Shown here one piece after another: positions 43,406 through 52,830 of a DNA stretch of 64,000 nt; the first letter of the stretch is position 1; each line of letters begins with the position of its first letter. Source of the DNA: Aquilonibacter sp963703325. Its GTDB lineage: Bacteria > Vulcanimicrobiota > Vulcanimicrobiia > Vulcanimicrobiales > Vulcanimicrobiaceae. The translations under genes were made by a program, and so were the position numbers. Location: the NCBI GenBank assembly GCA_963703325.1, contig OY969805.1:620001-684000 (forward strand). The letters are read 5' to 3'. The notes below the pieces were generated by a model. That model was not told where the DNA came from, ran no database searches, and was given only the letters and a program-made list of their open reading frames with translations.

Positions 43406-44754
43406 GGAATGCCCTCCGGCCGGGCGAGGCTTGGGCCTCGCGCCAGCGAGATATCTTCGAGAATTTCGCGTTTGGTCTCCGGCACTCCCCGCGCCACGAC
43501 CACGATGGTGACGATGCAAAGCGCGGCATAGATCGAGAAGGTCACCGACGCTCCGAGCGCCTGTACCATCGAGAGGAAGAACAGTGAAACCACCAGGTTC
43601 GCCACCCAATTGCTCAAGGTGCAGATACTCATACCCAAGCCGCGCACTTGTAATGGAAAAATCTCCGAAATCAAGAGCCAGAGAATTGGGCCCAAGCTGT
43701 AAGCGAACGAGCCCACATAGACCATCAGGCTCACCAGCGCGATCGTGGCGAGCGAACCGCCCAGGTGCGGCTGCGCAAATGCGATTGCCAGCACGCTCAG
43801 GGCCAAAAACATGCCGGTACAGCCCGCGTAGAGCAGCGGTTTACGCCCGATGCGATCGACAAAGAAGATCGCGACCAACGTCAGCAGCACGTTGACCACG
43901 CCGACGAGCACCGTTGCCAGAATCGACGCTTCGTTCGAAGCGATGCCGGCCAGCTGAAAGATGTGGGGGCCGTAGTAGATGACCGTGTTGATGCCGGTAA
44001 CCTGCTGCAACATCGCAAGTGCGACACCCAGCACGAGCGCGTAACGCACCCCCGGTGTCGCAAACGCGGCGAAGCCGGAACCGTGCACTTTGAGCGAATC
44101 GACGATCGCCGTTTCTTCTACGCCGATCGCGTCGCTACCGGCGATACGGCGCAATTCCGCCTCTGCCGCCTCGACATTTCCGATCTTGAAAAGATAACGC
44201 GGACTTTCAGGAAGCGGCAGCATGCCGCCGATCAAGATCAGCGACGGAATGAGCGCAAGCGCCAGCATCCAGCGCCATGCGCCGGAACCTGCGAGCGCGT
44301 AATCCACGAGGAACGCGCCGAGAATGCCGACGGTGATCGCAAACTGATAGAGCGAGACGAGCGCGCCGCGGATGTCGGCGGGTGCAACTTCGGAAATGTA
44401 CAGCGGCGCGACGACCGAGCAGAAGCCGATTCCAATGCCGACGACAAAACGCGCGGCCAGCAGCACGTCGATCGTCGGCGCGAACGCCGACCCGAGCGCA
44501 CCCACGGCAAAGATAACACCGGCGGTGAGCAACATTATGCGGCGCCCGATACGATCGGCGATCGTGCCGGATGCAGCCGATCCGACCATACAGCCGACGA
44601 GCACGATGCTAATCGTGAGTTCCTGCAGACGCGTGCTTAGCGCGAAGTCGCGCGTGATGAAGAGAATCGCGCCCGAAATCACTCCGGTGTCATAGCCGAA
44701 GAGCAACCCGCCGAGCGCGGCAACCGATGCGACCAGAAAAACGAATGGCCTCAT
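43402..44754 (-). CDS. MFS sugar transporter (SP family)
   Basis: A 450-residue, 12-helix major facilitator. GGLLFGYDTGVISGAI near the N-terminus, DRIGRR after helix 2, PLPESPRYL after helix 6, GINTVIYYGPHIF in helix 7, and DRIGRK and PETK at the ends are the signatures of the sugar porter family (XylE/GLUT type). The ATG at 44754 is chosen because the longer GTG frame would overlap the divergent hydrolase. The gene sits upstream of and overlaps the Gre-factor gene, an unusual pairing. Confidence 0.9.
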   Translation of the reverse strand: MRPFVFLVASVAALGGLLFGYDTGVISGAILFITRDFALSTRLQELTISIVLVGCMVGSAASGTIADRIGRRIMLLTAGVIFAVGALGSAFAPTIDVLLAARFVVGIGIGFCSVVAPLYISEVAPADIRGALVSLYQFAITVGILGAFLVDYALAGSGAWRWMLALALIPSLILIGGMLPLPESPRYLFKIGNVEAAEAELRRIAGSDAIGVEETAIVDSLKVHGSGFAAFATPGVRYALVLGVALAMLQQVTGINTVIYYGPHIFQLAGIASNEASILATVLVGVVNVLLTLVAIFFVDRIGRKPLLYAGCTGMFLALSVLAIAFAQPHLGGSLATIALVSLMVYVGSFAYSLGPILWLLISEIFPLQVRGLGMSICTLSNWVANLVVSLFFLSMVQALGASVTFSIYAALCIVTIVVVARGVPETKREILEDISLARGPSLARPEGIP

Positions 44755-44792
44755 CGCGAGCGCTTTCGCGAGTTCGCGGCGAAGGCCCCGCC

Positions 44793-45551
44793 ATGCAGCA
44801 GGCCCTAGTGGTATCACGAGCCGGCACCATCATCCACGAGTCCTACGCCAGCGGTTTTGACGCGTCGTCGCCGCATGCGCTTTACAGCGGAACCAAGAGC
44901 TTTTGGGGCATCGCCGCGCTCGCAGCGCACGACGACGGATTGCTCGACCTCGACGAACGCGTGAAAGACGGCATCAACGTGCGTATGCTCTTGAACCTCA
45001 CCGCGGGTTACGGCTTCGGCGGCTTGGGCAGTGCGGTACCGACGTTTCAGCACGCGCTCGAGATTCTCCCGAAGAACGCACCCGGGACGACCTTCACCTA
45101 CGGCGGTATTCCGCTCCAAGTCTTCGGCGGATTTCTTGCCGAGCGCTTGCGCCCGAAGAACCTCACGCCGCACGACTATCTGCGCGAACGCGTGCTCAAC
45201 CCAGCGAACGTCAACGTCGCTTCATGGCGCGCCCTCAAAGACGGAACGCAGCCGCTTCCGACCGGCGCATTTTTGACGGCGCACAATTGGCTCGCCTACG
45301 GCACCTATATGCTCGCGAATCGCGAGCGCTATCGCGAAGCGTTGGCCGGATCGCTCCCCAATCCGCGATACGGATTAGGCTGGTGGTTGAACGGTCCAAA
45401 GCTTCCGTCCGACCTTTTCTACGCGAGCGGCTCGGGCGGTCAGGGCCTGTATGTGATTCCGTCGGAGCAGATCGTCGCCGTGCGCTTCAGTGACGGCGGC
45501 TCACCCAATCATCCGGGGACGGTCAAGAAACTGTTGACTCTCACCACGTAG
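44793..45551 (+). CDS. Serine hydrolase (beta-lactamase class C fold)
   Basis: A 252-residue protein with SGTK (residues 34-37), the SxxK nucleophile motif of class C beta-lactamase and penicillin-binding-protein-like hydrolases. It is followed by LNLTAGYG and a C-terminal ASGSGGQGLYV in the position of the HxG/KTG triad motif. It is shorter than typical beta-lactamases (about 350) and lacks a signal peptide, so it is probably an esterase or peptidase in the cytoplasm. AAGG seven bases before the ATG supports this start. It diverges from the MFS gene and overlaps the RNase T2 end by 11 bp. Confidence 0.82.
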   Translation: MQQALVVSRAGTIIHESYASGFDASSPHALYSGTKSFWGIAALAAHDDGLLDLDERVKDGINVRMLLNLTAGYGFGGLGSAVPTFQHALEILPKNAPGTTFTYGGIPLQVFGGFLAERLRPKNLTPHDYLRERVLNPANVNVASWRALKDGTQPLPTGAFLTAHNWLAYGTYMLANRERYREALAGSLPNPRYGLGWWLNGPKLPSDLFYASGSGGQGLYVIPSEQIVAVRFSDGGSPNHPGTVKKLLTLTT

Positions 45552-46242
45552 GAATGAGGAAGGTCGCGGGACACGTGTCCTGATTCGCCGGCGTGTCCAT
45601 CAGCGACGCAGGTTTTGGAAATGCGTCGATTTTATCTGTATGAATCGTGATCCAGAACTGGGTGAGTACGAGCTGGCCCGCATCGTTCTTCGCGCACTCC
45701 AGTTGCAGCGCGGTGGGATGATCGGTCTCAAAGGATGCGGCGAACTGCGCGACGACGGCGGCGTGCGTCACGTCGTGCCCGGCCTGCGCCTCCAGGTACG
45801 ATCCAAACGCGCTGGATGCGACGGCTTGGCGCATGCGCAGTTCGGTCGCGAAAAAATGCGCCGGATCGAACCCGAAGCATTGCACGTGCTTGTCGTACTC
45901 GTGCGTCAGCAGGTCGTGCTCGAAATGGGGCATGACGGCGTGCAGTTGCGCCAGCAACGATGCGTCGAGCACCGGCGGATCGCTGCTGGAGTGGTAGAAA
46001 TCGCAGCCCTTTGACCACCATTGCTGATCGACGACGCCTTGGGCTGCAAGGTCATGCGGTAACGACGCCCAGAGTCCGTGCAAGCCGATCAACGGCGCCT
46101 TCGGTTGATCCGCGACGCACCGCCCCTCGCCCGTCTGGCACATGCCCGGCTGCCACGTCAACGCAAACGTGTAGTGATCGAAGTCCGCGTGTTGCGGCGG
46201 TGCGGGGAGTACCGCCAGCAACAGCGCGAGTACGAGTCCCAC
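45541..46242 (-). CDS. Secreted ribonuclease T2
   Basis: A 233-residue RNase T2. The signal peptide (1-18) leads into catalytic segment 1, LHGLWAS with H55, and segment 2, THEYDKHVQC, with H114, E115 and H119. Several cysteines (for example C35, C42, C80, C122) could form the family disulphides. The enzyme cuts single-stranded RNA to 2',3'-cyclic phosphates in the periplasm or outside. The GTG directly follows the stop of the VPS10-like gene, so the two are likely co-translated. Segment 1 normally ends in HGLWP; alanine here is a small departure. Confidence 0.9.
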   Translation of the reverse strand: MGLVLALLLAVLPAPPQHADFDHYTFALTWQPGMCQTGEGRCVADQPKAPLIGLHGLWASLPHDLAAQGVVDQQWWSKGCDFYHSSSDPPVLDASLLAQLHAVMPHFEHDLLTHEYDKHVQCFGFDPAHFFATELRMRQAVASSAFGSYLEAQAGHDVTHAAVVAQFAASFETDHPTALQLECAKNDAGQLVLTQFWITIHTDKIDAFPKPASLMDTPANQDTCPATFLIPTW

Positions 46243-49200
46243 CTACGGCGTAATGGGTTTGGCGCCGTCGATGTTCATACCGGCAAGCGACTTCACGTAG
46301 TCGTTGTACTTCGCAAAAGCCGCCGCATACGCGGTATCCCAGCGCGACGCGTAGTCGAGCTGCGCCGCAGTCGGAGGCGAGTCCGCGCCGAACCCGGTAC
46401 GCGGAATCTCTTCGCGCAGCGCGCCCGGATGTTCGACCGAATCTTCGCCGTTTTTGAAGTTGGCCGTGATCGTCGAGAAGACGTCTTGCCACTGCGTCTT
46501 GGCTGCTGCAATCTTCGGATCGCTGGCGTTGGCCTTATCGAGCGATTTCTTGATCGCATCGAGGTTATTGAGCGCGTCGTCGATCTTGCCGTAGCGAACC
46601 TTGTACTTCTCCGCGAAGTCGTGTGCCGATTGCAGGTCCGCGGCGGTCAACGTGTCGCGCGGGTCGGGCTTGACCGTCACCGTTTGCGAGAGCGTCGTGC
46701 TATCGAGTTGCAAGCGCACCGTGTAGAGGCCCGGTAAAACCAGCGGACCCGTGCGCGGACCGCGAAATTGCGGAGCGCCGGCGCCATTCCACGGCGTCGG
46801 GCCCGCTTCGTGCAGATCCCACGTCATGCGGTTAATGCCGGCCTTGTTCGGCACATTGGGGACGTCCTTGCCGTCGACTTTGTGCGTGCCGGAGATCGAG
46901 CGCACCAGCTTGCCGTTTGCATCGAGAATCGCAAGCGTGGGATTCTTCTTCTGCGGTGCAGCGAGATAGTAGTTGAGGATCGCGCCGCTCGGTGGATTTT
47001 CGGCTGAGAAGTTGGTGTATGCGCCGTAGTCGCCGTTGGAATGCTGGTGATACTGATAGGCCGTACGCGGCTTGAAGAACATGACGCCGGCCTTCTCGGC
47101 TTGCGGAAGCTGTTGCACCGGCGTAAGGTCATCGAGCACCCACGCGTCGCGCCCGTGCGTTCCGACGATCAGGTCGTCGAACTCAGGCTGGATTCGGATG
47201 TCGTACACCGCAACCGGCGGCATGTTCAAGCGGAAGTTCTGCCAGTGCGCGCCTTGGTCGTACGAGATCCAAAGGCCGTTCTCGGTACCGACGTAGACGA
47301 TGTTCGCGTTGGTCGTGTCGGCGCGAATCCCGCGAGCGTATTGATTCTCGGGAATGCCGTCGACGATCGACGTCCACGTCTTGCCGTAGTCGTGCGTGAC
47401 GTAGATGTGCGGTTTGTAGTCGCCGAGCATGTGGTTGTCGGCGATCGCATAGGCGGTACCGGCATCGAACGGCGACGGCGAAATGCTCGCCATGCGCGCG
47501 TACTCCGGCGCGCCGCTCGGCGTGACCGTCGCCCAATTCGCACCGCCGTCGCGCGTGAGCGAGATGACGCCGTCATCCGAACCCGTCCAAATCTCACCTT
47601 TCGTGAGCGACGAGCCTTCGATGTCCAGCAAATTGTCCGAATACTCTGCGCCCGACACGTCCTGCGCGAGCGGACCACCCGCGGGCAGTTGGTGATCCTT
47701 GATGTTGCGGGTGAGATCGGGGCTGATCACCGTCCAGTGCAAGCCACGATCGGTGCTCTGGAAAACGACGTTGCCGCCGAGCCACGCAATATGCGGATCC
47801 CACGGCGCGAAGTTGATCGGTGAATCCCAGTTATAGCGATACTTTGCATCCCGCGAGTCGAACGGCCCAAGCGTACCGCCCATCGCATCCCATGGGCGCA
47901 CCGAGATGGCCGTTTGCGTCTTGGTGTCGTTGACGAGCGTCACGCCGTCTTCCAGATCCGACCAGATATAGCGCGGATCAGATGGATCCGGCCATGCCCA
48001 CTCGCCGTCGCCGCCGACGACGTTGTACCAATCGCTGTTGAGGATGCCGTCGCTCGAAAGCGAGTTCGACGGTCCGCAGAAAGCTTCGTTGTCTTGCAGC
48101 GCCGCGCAGATCGAGTACGGATTGTTACCGACGCTGTAGCCGACGTGGTAGATCTGTCCGATCGGCAGATTCTGCGCAAACGACCAGTTCTTACCGCCGT
48201 CGAGCGTGATCGCATAGCCGCCATCAGCGCCCACGATCATGCGATTCGGATCGTTCGAGGCGATCCACATGTCGTGGAAGTCGACATGCACCGGCTTAGC
48301 GACCTCTTCGAACTTCTTGCCGCCGTCCTTGCTCTCGGCGAGGTCGTTCGAGATTCCATAGACGTCATCGGGATTTTTGGGATTCACCGCGAGATGCGAG
48401 AAGTAGAACGGACGCTGATTGACGATCGAATCGTTTGACACCATTTTCCACTGCGCGCCGGCGTCGTCGCTGCGCCAGAGCACGCCACCTTTCGCCTCAA
48501 TCGTCGCGTAGACGCGTTTGGGATCGCTTGCTGCAAGCGCGAGGCCGATGCGACCGGTCATGCCGCTCGGCAAGCCGTTCCCGGTGAGCTTCGTCCATGT
48601 CTTGCCGCCGTCGGTGGACTTGTACACGCCGCCGGCGTTGCTGCCGCTGGTGAAGGTCCACGGCACGCGGCGAAACGTCCACATGCCGGCGTAGACGACG
48701 CTTGGATGTTGCGGGTCCATCACCACATCGCTTGCGCCGGTTTTCTCATCCACGTAAAGCGTTTTGGCGAAGGTCTTGCCGCCGTCAAAGGTGACGTACA
48801 TGCCGCGATCGTTCGAATCTTTGAACGGATCGCCAAGCCCGGCGATCACGACGTGATTGGGATCCTTCGGATCGATCGCGATGCGCGCAATACTCCACAC
48901 CGCGTCGAGTCCGACGCGTGACCAGTGCTTGCCGCCGTCGGTCGTCTTGTAGAGACCGTCGCCGTAGCTGACGTCGTTGCGTGGGTTGCCTTCGCCCGTA
49001 CCGACCCAAACGACGTTTTGATTCTTGGGATCGATCGCGACCGCACCGATTGCCGAAACATCCTGCGCATCGAAGACCGGCGACCAGGTGGCACCGGCGT
49101 TTTCCGATTTCCACACGCCGCCGCCGGCGGTGCCGAGGTAATACAACTTGTCGTTTTGGACGGTGCCGGCCACAGCCGCGATACGTCCGCCGGCAACCGC

Positions 49201-49269
49201 CGGTCCAACGACGCGCATCGAAAGATCACCGAACGAGGTGGCTGCCGCGAGAACGAGTGCTGCGATCAC
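46243..49269 (-). CDS. VPS10/sortilin-like beta-propeller protein B
   Basis: A 1008-residue exported protein with a short signal peptide (to about residue 14). It carries a long series of BNR/Asp-box repeats (SxDxGxTW, for example KSENAGATWSPV, KSTDGGKTWTKL, VSRDGGANW) forming a sortilin-like multi-bladed propeller. The C-terminal 250 residues are helical, with a beta-sandwich before them. The GTG start overlaps the stop of its paralogue upstream by four bases. Many soil bacteria have such proteins of about 1000 residues, annotated as glycosyl hydrolase or VPS10-like; no enzymatic activity is established. It is followed at once by RNase T2. Confidence 0.85.
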   Translation of the reverse strand: MIAALVLAAATSFGDLSMRVVGPAVAGGRIAAVAGTVQNDKLYYLGTAGGGVWKSENAGATWSPVFDAQDVSAIGAVAIDPKNQNVVWVGTGEGNPRNDVSYGDGLYKTTDGGKHWSRVGLDAVWSIARIAIDPKDPNHVVIAGLGDPFKDSNDRGMYVTFDGGKTFAKTLYVDEKTGASDVVMDPQHPSVVYAGMWTFRRVPWTFTSGSNAGGVYKSTDGGKTWTKLTGNGLPSGMTGRIGLALAASDPKRVYATIEAKGGVLWRSDDAGAQWKMVSNDSIVNQRPFYFSHLAVNPKNPDDVYGISNDLAESKDGGKKFEEVAKPVHVDFHDMWIASNDPNRMIVGADGGYAITLDGGKNWSFAQNLPIGQIYHVGYSVGNNPYSICAALQDNEAFCGPSNSLSSDGILNSDWYNVVGGDGEWAWPDPSDPRYIWSDLEDGVTLVNDTKTQTAISVRPWDAMGGTLGPFDSRDAKYRYNWDSPINFAPWDPHIAWLGGNVVFQSTDRGLHWTVISPDLTRNIKDHQLPAGGPLAQDVSGAEYSDNLLDIEGSSLTKGEIWTGSDDGVISLTRDGGANWATVTPSGAPEYARMASISPSPFDAGTAYAIADNHMLGDYKPHIYVTHDYGKTWTSIVDGIPENQYARGIRADTTNANIVYVGTENGLWISYDQGAHWQNFRLNMPPVAVYDIRIQPEFDDLIVGTHGRDAWVLDDLTPVQQLPQAEKAGVMFFKPRTAYQYHQHSNGDYGAYTNFSAENPPSGAILNYYLAAPQKKNPTLAILDANGKLVRSISGTHKVDGKDVPNVPNKAGINRMTWDLHEAGPTPWNGAGAPQFRGPRTGPLVLPGLYTVRLQLDSTTLSQTVTVKPDPRDTLTAADLQSAHDFAEKYKVRYGKIDDALNNLDAIKKSLDKANASDPKIAAAKTQWQDVFSTITANFKNGEDSVEHPGALREEIPRTGFGADSPPTAAQLDYASRWDTAYAAAFAKYNDYVKSLAGMNIDGAKPITP

Positions 49270-52200
49270 TGGATGGTCACCGCCTTCAATTTGAGCGTGC
49301 TGCGTGCGTCGTTGAGCGCCGGGACTTGCTCCTTGACGAAGGCGTCGTAGTGCGACGTCGCACTCTGTAGCTCGCCCTCGACGCGATGAGTGTAGTCCCG
49401 CAGCGCCGGCGTAATCACCGTGCCTGCAAAGTACATAATCGACTGGACGTCCTCACGCACCTTGCCGGGCATTTGAATCGAGTCTTCGTCGTTCTGATAG
49501 TTTGCCGTCAGCTCGTTGAACACGGCCGCGCGCGCCGTCTCAATTGACTCAAGTCTACTTTGCGTGGCCGTATCGCCGGCCTTCTTGGCCGCCGCGATGC
49601 CCTCGTCGATCGATTTCTTCACCGTATCGAGATTATTGAGCATCGTGTCGACCTTTGAAAGGAGCGACTCGCCGAGGCGACCATAGTTGTACGCCTCGAC
49701 CAGCTGCGCCTGACTGTAAAGCGTGCGCGGATCCGCTTTGACGATGAAGCGCTGCGTGAACACCTTGGTGCCGAGCGTCAATCGCGCGGTGTATTCACCC
49801 GGCGGAACGGTGGGGCCGCCGTCGGGACCCTGATACGCTTTCTTGGCCGCTCCGAGCCACTTCACCGGACCATCGATCGACCAGTCCCACACGAAGCGGT
49901 TGATCCCGACCTTGTTCGGCACGTAGGGTTCTTGCTTGCCGGCAACGTCGTGCGTGCCTTTGTAGGTGCGAACGACGGCGCCCGTGCGGTCGAGGATTTG
50001 CAATATCGGTGGTGTCTTTTGTTCCGCGTTGAGATAGTAGTCGAGGATCGCGCCGGTCGGCGGATTCGCGGCCGCGTAATTGGTGTAGGTCCCTTCGTCG
50101 TCTTCGCGCGTGTTGTACTGATACGAGACGCGAATCGGGAACATGTACGTGCCGGCCGCCGTCGCGCTTTGCAGCTGCTGGATCGGTGTCATGTCATCCA
50201 TGATGTAGATCGAGCGTCCGTGCGTCGCGATCACCAGGTCGTCGAACTGCGGCTGCATGCGAATGTCGTGCACGGAAACGGTCGGCAGGTCGTTCTTGAA
50301 CGATTTCCACGATGTTCCGCCGTCGTAGGAGATCCAGAAGCCCTCTTCGGTTCCGAGATAGACGAGGTTCGGATTGCGGATGTCGGCGCCGATCGCCCGG
50401 GCCCAATCATTTGCGGGGAGACCGCTGGTGATGAGATCCCAGTGTTTGCCGAAATCGTGTGTGACGAACGCATACGGATGGTTGTCGCCGGTATAGTGGC
50501 CGTCGTTGATCGCGTACGCCGTACCATCGCGCAACGGCGACGGCGAGATCGATGCGAAGCGCCCGTACTCCGGCGCGTTCGGCGGGGTGACGTTGCTCCA
50601 GTGTTTGCCGCCGTCGAGCGTGAGTTGGACCAGGCCGTCATCGGTGCCGACCCAAATCTCGCCCTTGTGCAGCTTCGAGCCCTCGATGTCGAGGAGCGTG
50701 TCGCTCTCTTCTGCGCCTGAGACGTCGTGCGTGATCGGACCGCCCGACGGCGCTTGATGATCTTTAACGTCGCGGGTGAGATCGGGGCTGATGATCGTCC
50801 AATGCAACCCGCGGTCAGTGGTTTGAAAGAGCACGTTGCCGCCGATCCAGCCGATGTGGCCGTCCCACGGCGCGAACGCAATCGGTGTTTCCCAATTCCA
50901 ACGCACCTTGGCCTGACGAACGTCGAAACTCTCGATCGCTAACTGTAAATAGGGCTCCACGAACCAACCGTCTTTAGTCACCTTGTTGATGACGGTGACC
51001 GAACCGTTTTCCGAGTCCGCCCAAATGTAGTTGGGATCGGCCGGGTCGGGCACGGTCCATTCGCCGTCGCCGCCGGTCACCGCGATCCACGCTTTGTTCT
51101 GGATGCCTGATGGATCTTGTGAGTTGTTCGGCGCGCACCAGCCGTTATTATCTTGCAAGCCGCCGCACACCCAATACGGATTCTCGTTGGAGAGTCCGAC
51201 ACGATAGACTTGCGCGATCGGCAAGTTCGCCGAGAAAAACCAGTTGTCACCGCCGTCGACCGTCAGCGCGTAGCCGCCGTCTTCGCCAACCATGATCCGC
51301 GCCGGGTCGTTGGGCGCAATCCAAATCGCGTGATAGTCGACGTGCACGCTGTCGGCGATCGCCTTGAACGTCTTGCCGCCGTCAGTTGATTTCGAGAGCG
51401 CCTCCGAAACGCCGTAGACGACGTCAGGATTCTTCGAATCGACACCGATGTGCGTGAAGTAAAAGGGCCGTTGATCGACCAGCGTGTTTTTGGAAACCAT
51501 CGTCCAGTGATCGCCGCCGTCGTCGCTGCGCCACAGAATGCCCTGCTTGGATTCAATCAACGCGTAGACGCGATTCCCGTTGCTCGGTGCGACCGCGAGA
51601 CCGATACGGCCGATCGTGTCAGTCGGCAGTCCGTTCCCCTCGAGCTTCTTCCACGTGCGTCCGCCGTCGGTTGACTTGTAGAGCCCGTCTTGCGGGCCGC
51701 CGCTGGTGAACGTCCACGGGCGGCGCTGGAATTGCCACATGCCCGCGTAAAGCACGCTAGGGTTTTGCGGATCCATCGCGAGATCGGACGCGCCCGCTTC
51801 GGGACCGGTGTAGAGCGTTTTCTTCCACGTCTTCCCGCCGTCATCGGTGACGTACACGCCGCGATCCGGACCGTCGTTGAAGAGATCGCCTTGCGCTGCA
51901 ACCACGACGTGGTTGTGATCGCGCGGATCGACGACGATGCGCGAAATCTGTTCGGTCGCGCTCAGGCCCATGTTGGTCCAGTGAGCGCCGCCATCGACGC
52001 TCTTATAGACGCCGTCGCCATAGCTGACGTCGTTGCGCGGATTGTCCTCACCCGTACCGACCCACACGGTGTTGTTGTCGTTCGGATCGATGACAACCGC
52101 GCCGATTGCCGCGACCGTCTGTTTTGCAAAAACCGGATCCCAGGTTTGCCCAGCGTTTTCGCTCTTCCACACGCCGCCGCCGGCCGAACCGACGTAGTAA

Positions 52201-52460
52201 AGTTTCGGATCGCTCGCCGAGCCCGCGACGGCGGCAACGCGGCCGCCGGCGGTTGCCGGGCCGATCTCGCGCCAGCTCATGTTGGCGTACGGCGGTCCGG
52301 GAGTCGGGGTGGGCGACGGCGTCGGGGTTGGCTTCGCGGGCTTCGGTGGCGCGGGGCTCGCCGAAGGCGAGGGCTGCACTTGCGTCGTTTGCGCAAGCAC
52401 CGCTCCCGTGCAGCACATCACGATCGAACACGCCAATAATGCAGTAAGGCGAAGCTTCAC
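49266..52460 (-). CDS. VPS10/sortilin-like beta-propeller protein A
   Basis: A 1064-residue paralogue of the next gene, with the same order of Asp-box repeats and C-terminal helical part (identical stretches include DVSYGDGVYK/DVSYGDGLYK and SPDLTRDVKDHQ/SPDLTRNIKDHQ). It starts with a signal peptide ending VLAQ and a PTPTPSPTPTPGPP linker. The GTG has GGAGGT six bases upstream, an ideal ribosome binding site, so it overrides the 92-codon longer frame. Probably an exported, surface-held binding protein. The pair arose by tandem duplication and is first in a three-gene operon with RNase T2. Confidence 0.87.
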   Translation of the reverse strand: MKLRLTALLACSIVMCCTGAVLAQTTQVQPSPSASPAPPKPAKPTPTPSPTPTPGPPYANMSWREIGPATAGGRVAAVAGSASDPKLYYVGSAGGGVWKSENAGQTWDPVFAKQTVAAIGAVVIDPNDNNTVWVGTGEDNPRNDVSYGDGVYKSVDGGAHWTNMGLSATEQISRIVVDPRDHNHVVVAAQGDLFNDGPDRGVYVTDDGGKTWKKTLYTGPEAGASDLAMDPQNPSVLYAGMWQFQRRPWTFTSGGPQDGLYKSTDGGRTWKKLEGNGLPTDTIGRIGLAVAPSNGNRVYALIESKQGILWRSDDGGDHWTMVSKNTLVDQRPFYFTHIGVDSKNPDVVYGVSEALSKSTDGGKTFKAIADSVHVDYHAIWIAPNDPARIMVGEDGGYALTVDGGDNWFFSANLPIAQVYRVGLSNENPYWVCGGLQDNNGWCAPNNSQDPSGIQNKAWIAVTGGDGEWTVPDPADPNYIWADSENGSVTVINKVTKDGWFVEPYLQLAIESFDVRQAKVRWNWETPIAFAPWDGHIGWIGGNVLFQTTDRGLHWTIISPDLTRDVKDHQAPSGGPITHDVSGAEESDTLLDIEGSKLHKGEIWVGTDDGLVQLTLDGGKHWSNVTPPNAPEYGRFASISPSPLRDGTAYAINDGHYTGDNHPYAFVTHDFGKHWDLITSGLPANDWARAIGADIRNPNLVYLGTEEGFWISYDGGTSWKSFKNDLPTVSVHDIRMQPQFDDLVIATHGRSIYIMDDMTPIQQLQSATAAGTYMFPIRVSYQYNTREDDEGTYTNYAAANPPTGAILDYYLNAEQKTPPILQILDRTGAVVRTYKGTHDVAGKQEPYVPNKVGINRFVWDWSIDGPVKWLGAAKKAYQGPDGGPTVPPGEYTARLTLGTKVFTQRFIVKADPRTLYSQAQLVEAYNYGRLGESLLSKVDTMLNNLDTVKKSIDEGIAAAKKAGDTATQSRLESIETARAAVFNELTANYQNDEDSIQMPGKVREDVQSIMYFAGTVITPALRDYTHRVEGELQSATSHYDAFVKEQVPALNDARSTLKLKAVTIQ

Positions 52461-52560
52461 GTACGGACCTCCAAAGCAAACCGGAATAACTCGCGGGTCC
52501 TCAGCCACGCCGACAAACTCCTGCGCACCGTGCATCAAAGTGGCATCAGAACGCAAGCCT

Positions 52561-52579
52561 GCGTCGCCTTTTGCGACGC
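52561..52579 (-). repeat. Short hairpin after small membrane gene
   Basis: GCGTCGC and GCGACGC flank a 5-base loop just after the stop of the 54-residue membrane protein gene. There is no T-run on the gene's strand, so it would be a weak or factor-dependent terminator. Confidence 0.35.
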
Positions 52580-52581
52580 GG

Positions 52582-52746
52582 TTAGTGTTTCTGCTTCTGG
52601 TTGAGTGCTTGGTAGTGCGGCACGTTGACGTGCACGGCGTACCACTGCGAGATCGCAATGCCGCCGCACAACAGAAGGAAGACGGCGATTGCGCCGATCC
52701 CCCAGGCTCGCCGCGCTTGCTGCGACATTCCCTCATGCCTGCTCAT
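52582..52746 (-). CDS. 54-residue single-pass membrane protein
   Basis: A short frame encoding MSRHEGMSQQARRAW, a hydrophobic helix of about 20 residues (GIGAIAVFLLLCGGIAISQW) and a polar tail ending QKQKH. The positive residues before the helix suggest an N-in orientation. It fills the gap between the VPS10-like gene and the lytic transglycosylase. No strong ribosome binding site; a second ATG six codons later has GAGGG too close to it. Small size means the call rests on the frame, the helix and the gap it fills. Confidence 0.5.
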   Translation of the reverse strand: MSRHEGMSQQARRAWGIGAIAVFLLLCGGIAISQWYAVHVNVPHYQALNQKQKH

Positions 52747-52830
52747 GGATTGGGCTTCGCCAAATCTGTAACGTTCGGCCTTCGGCCGATCCGTGGGGGA
52801 GCGGCCCTAGCCTCGTCGAACCGGCCCCCC

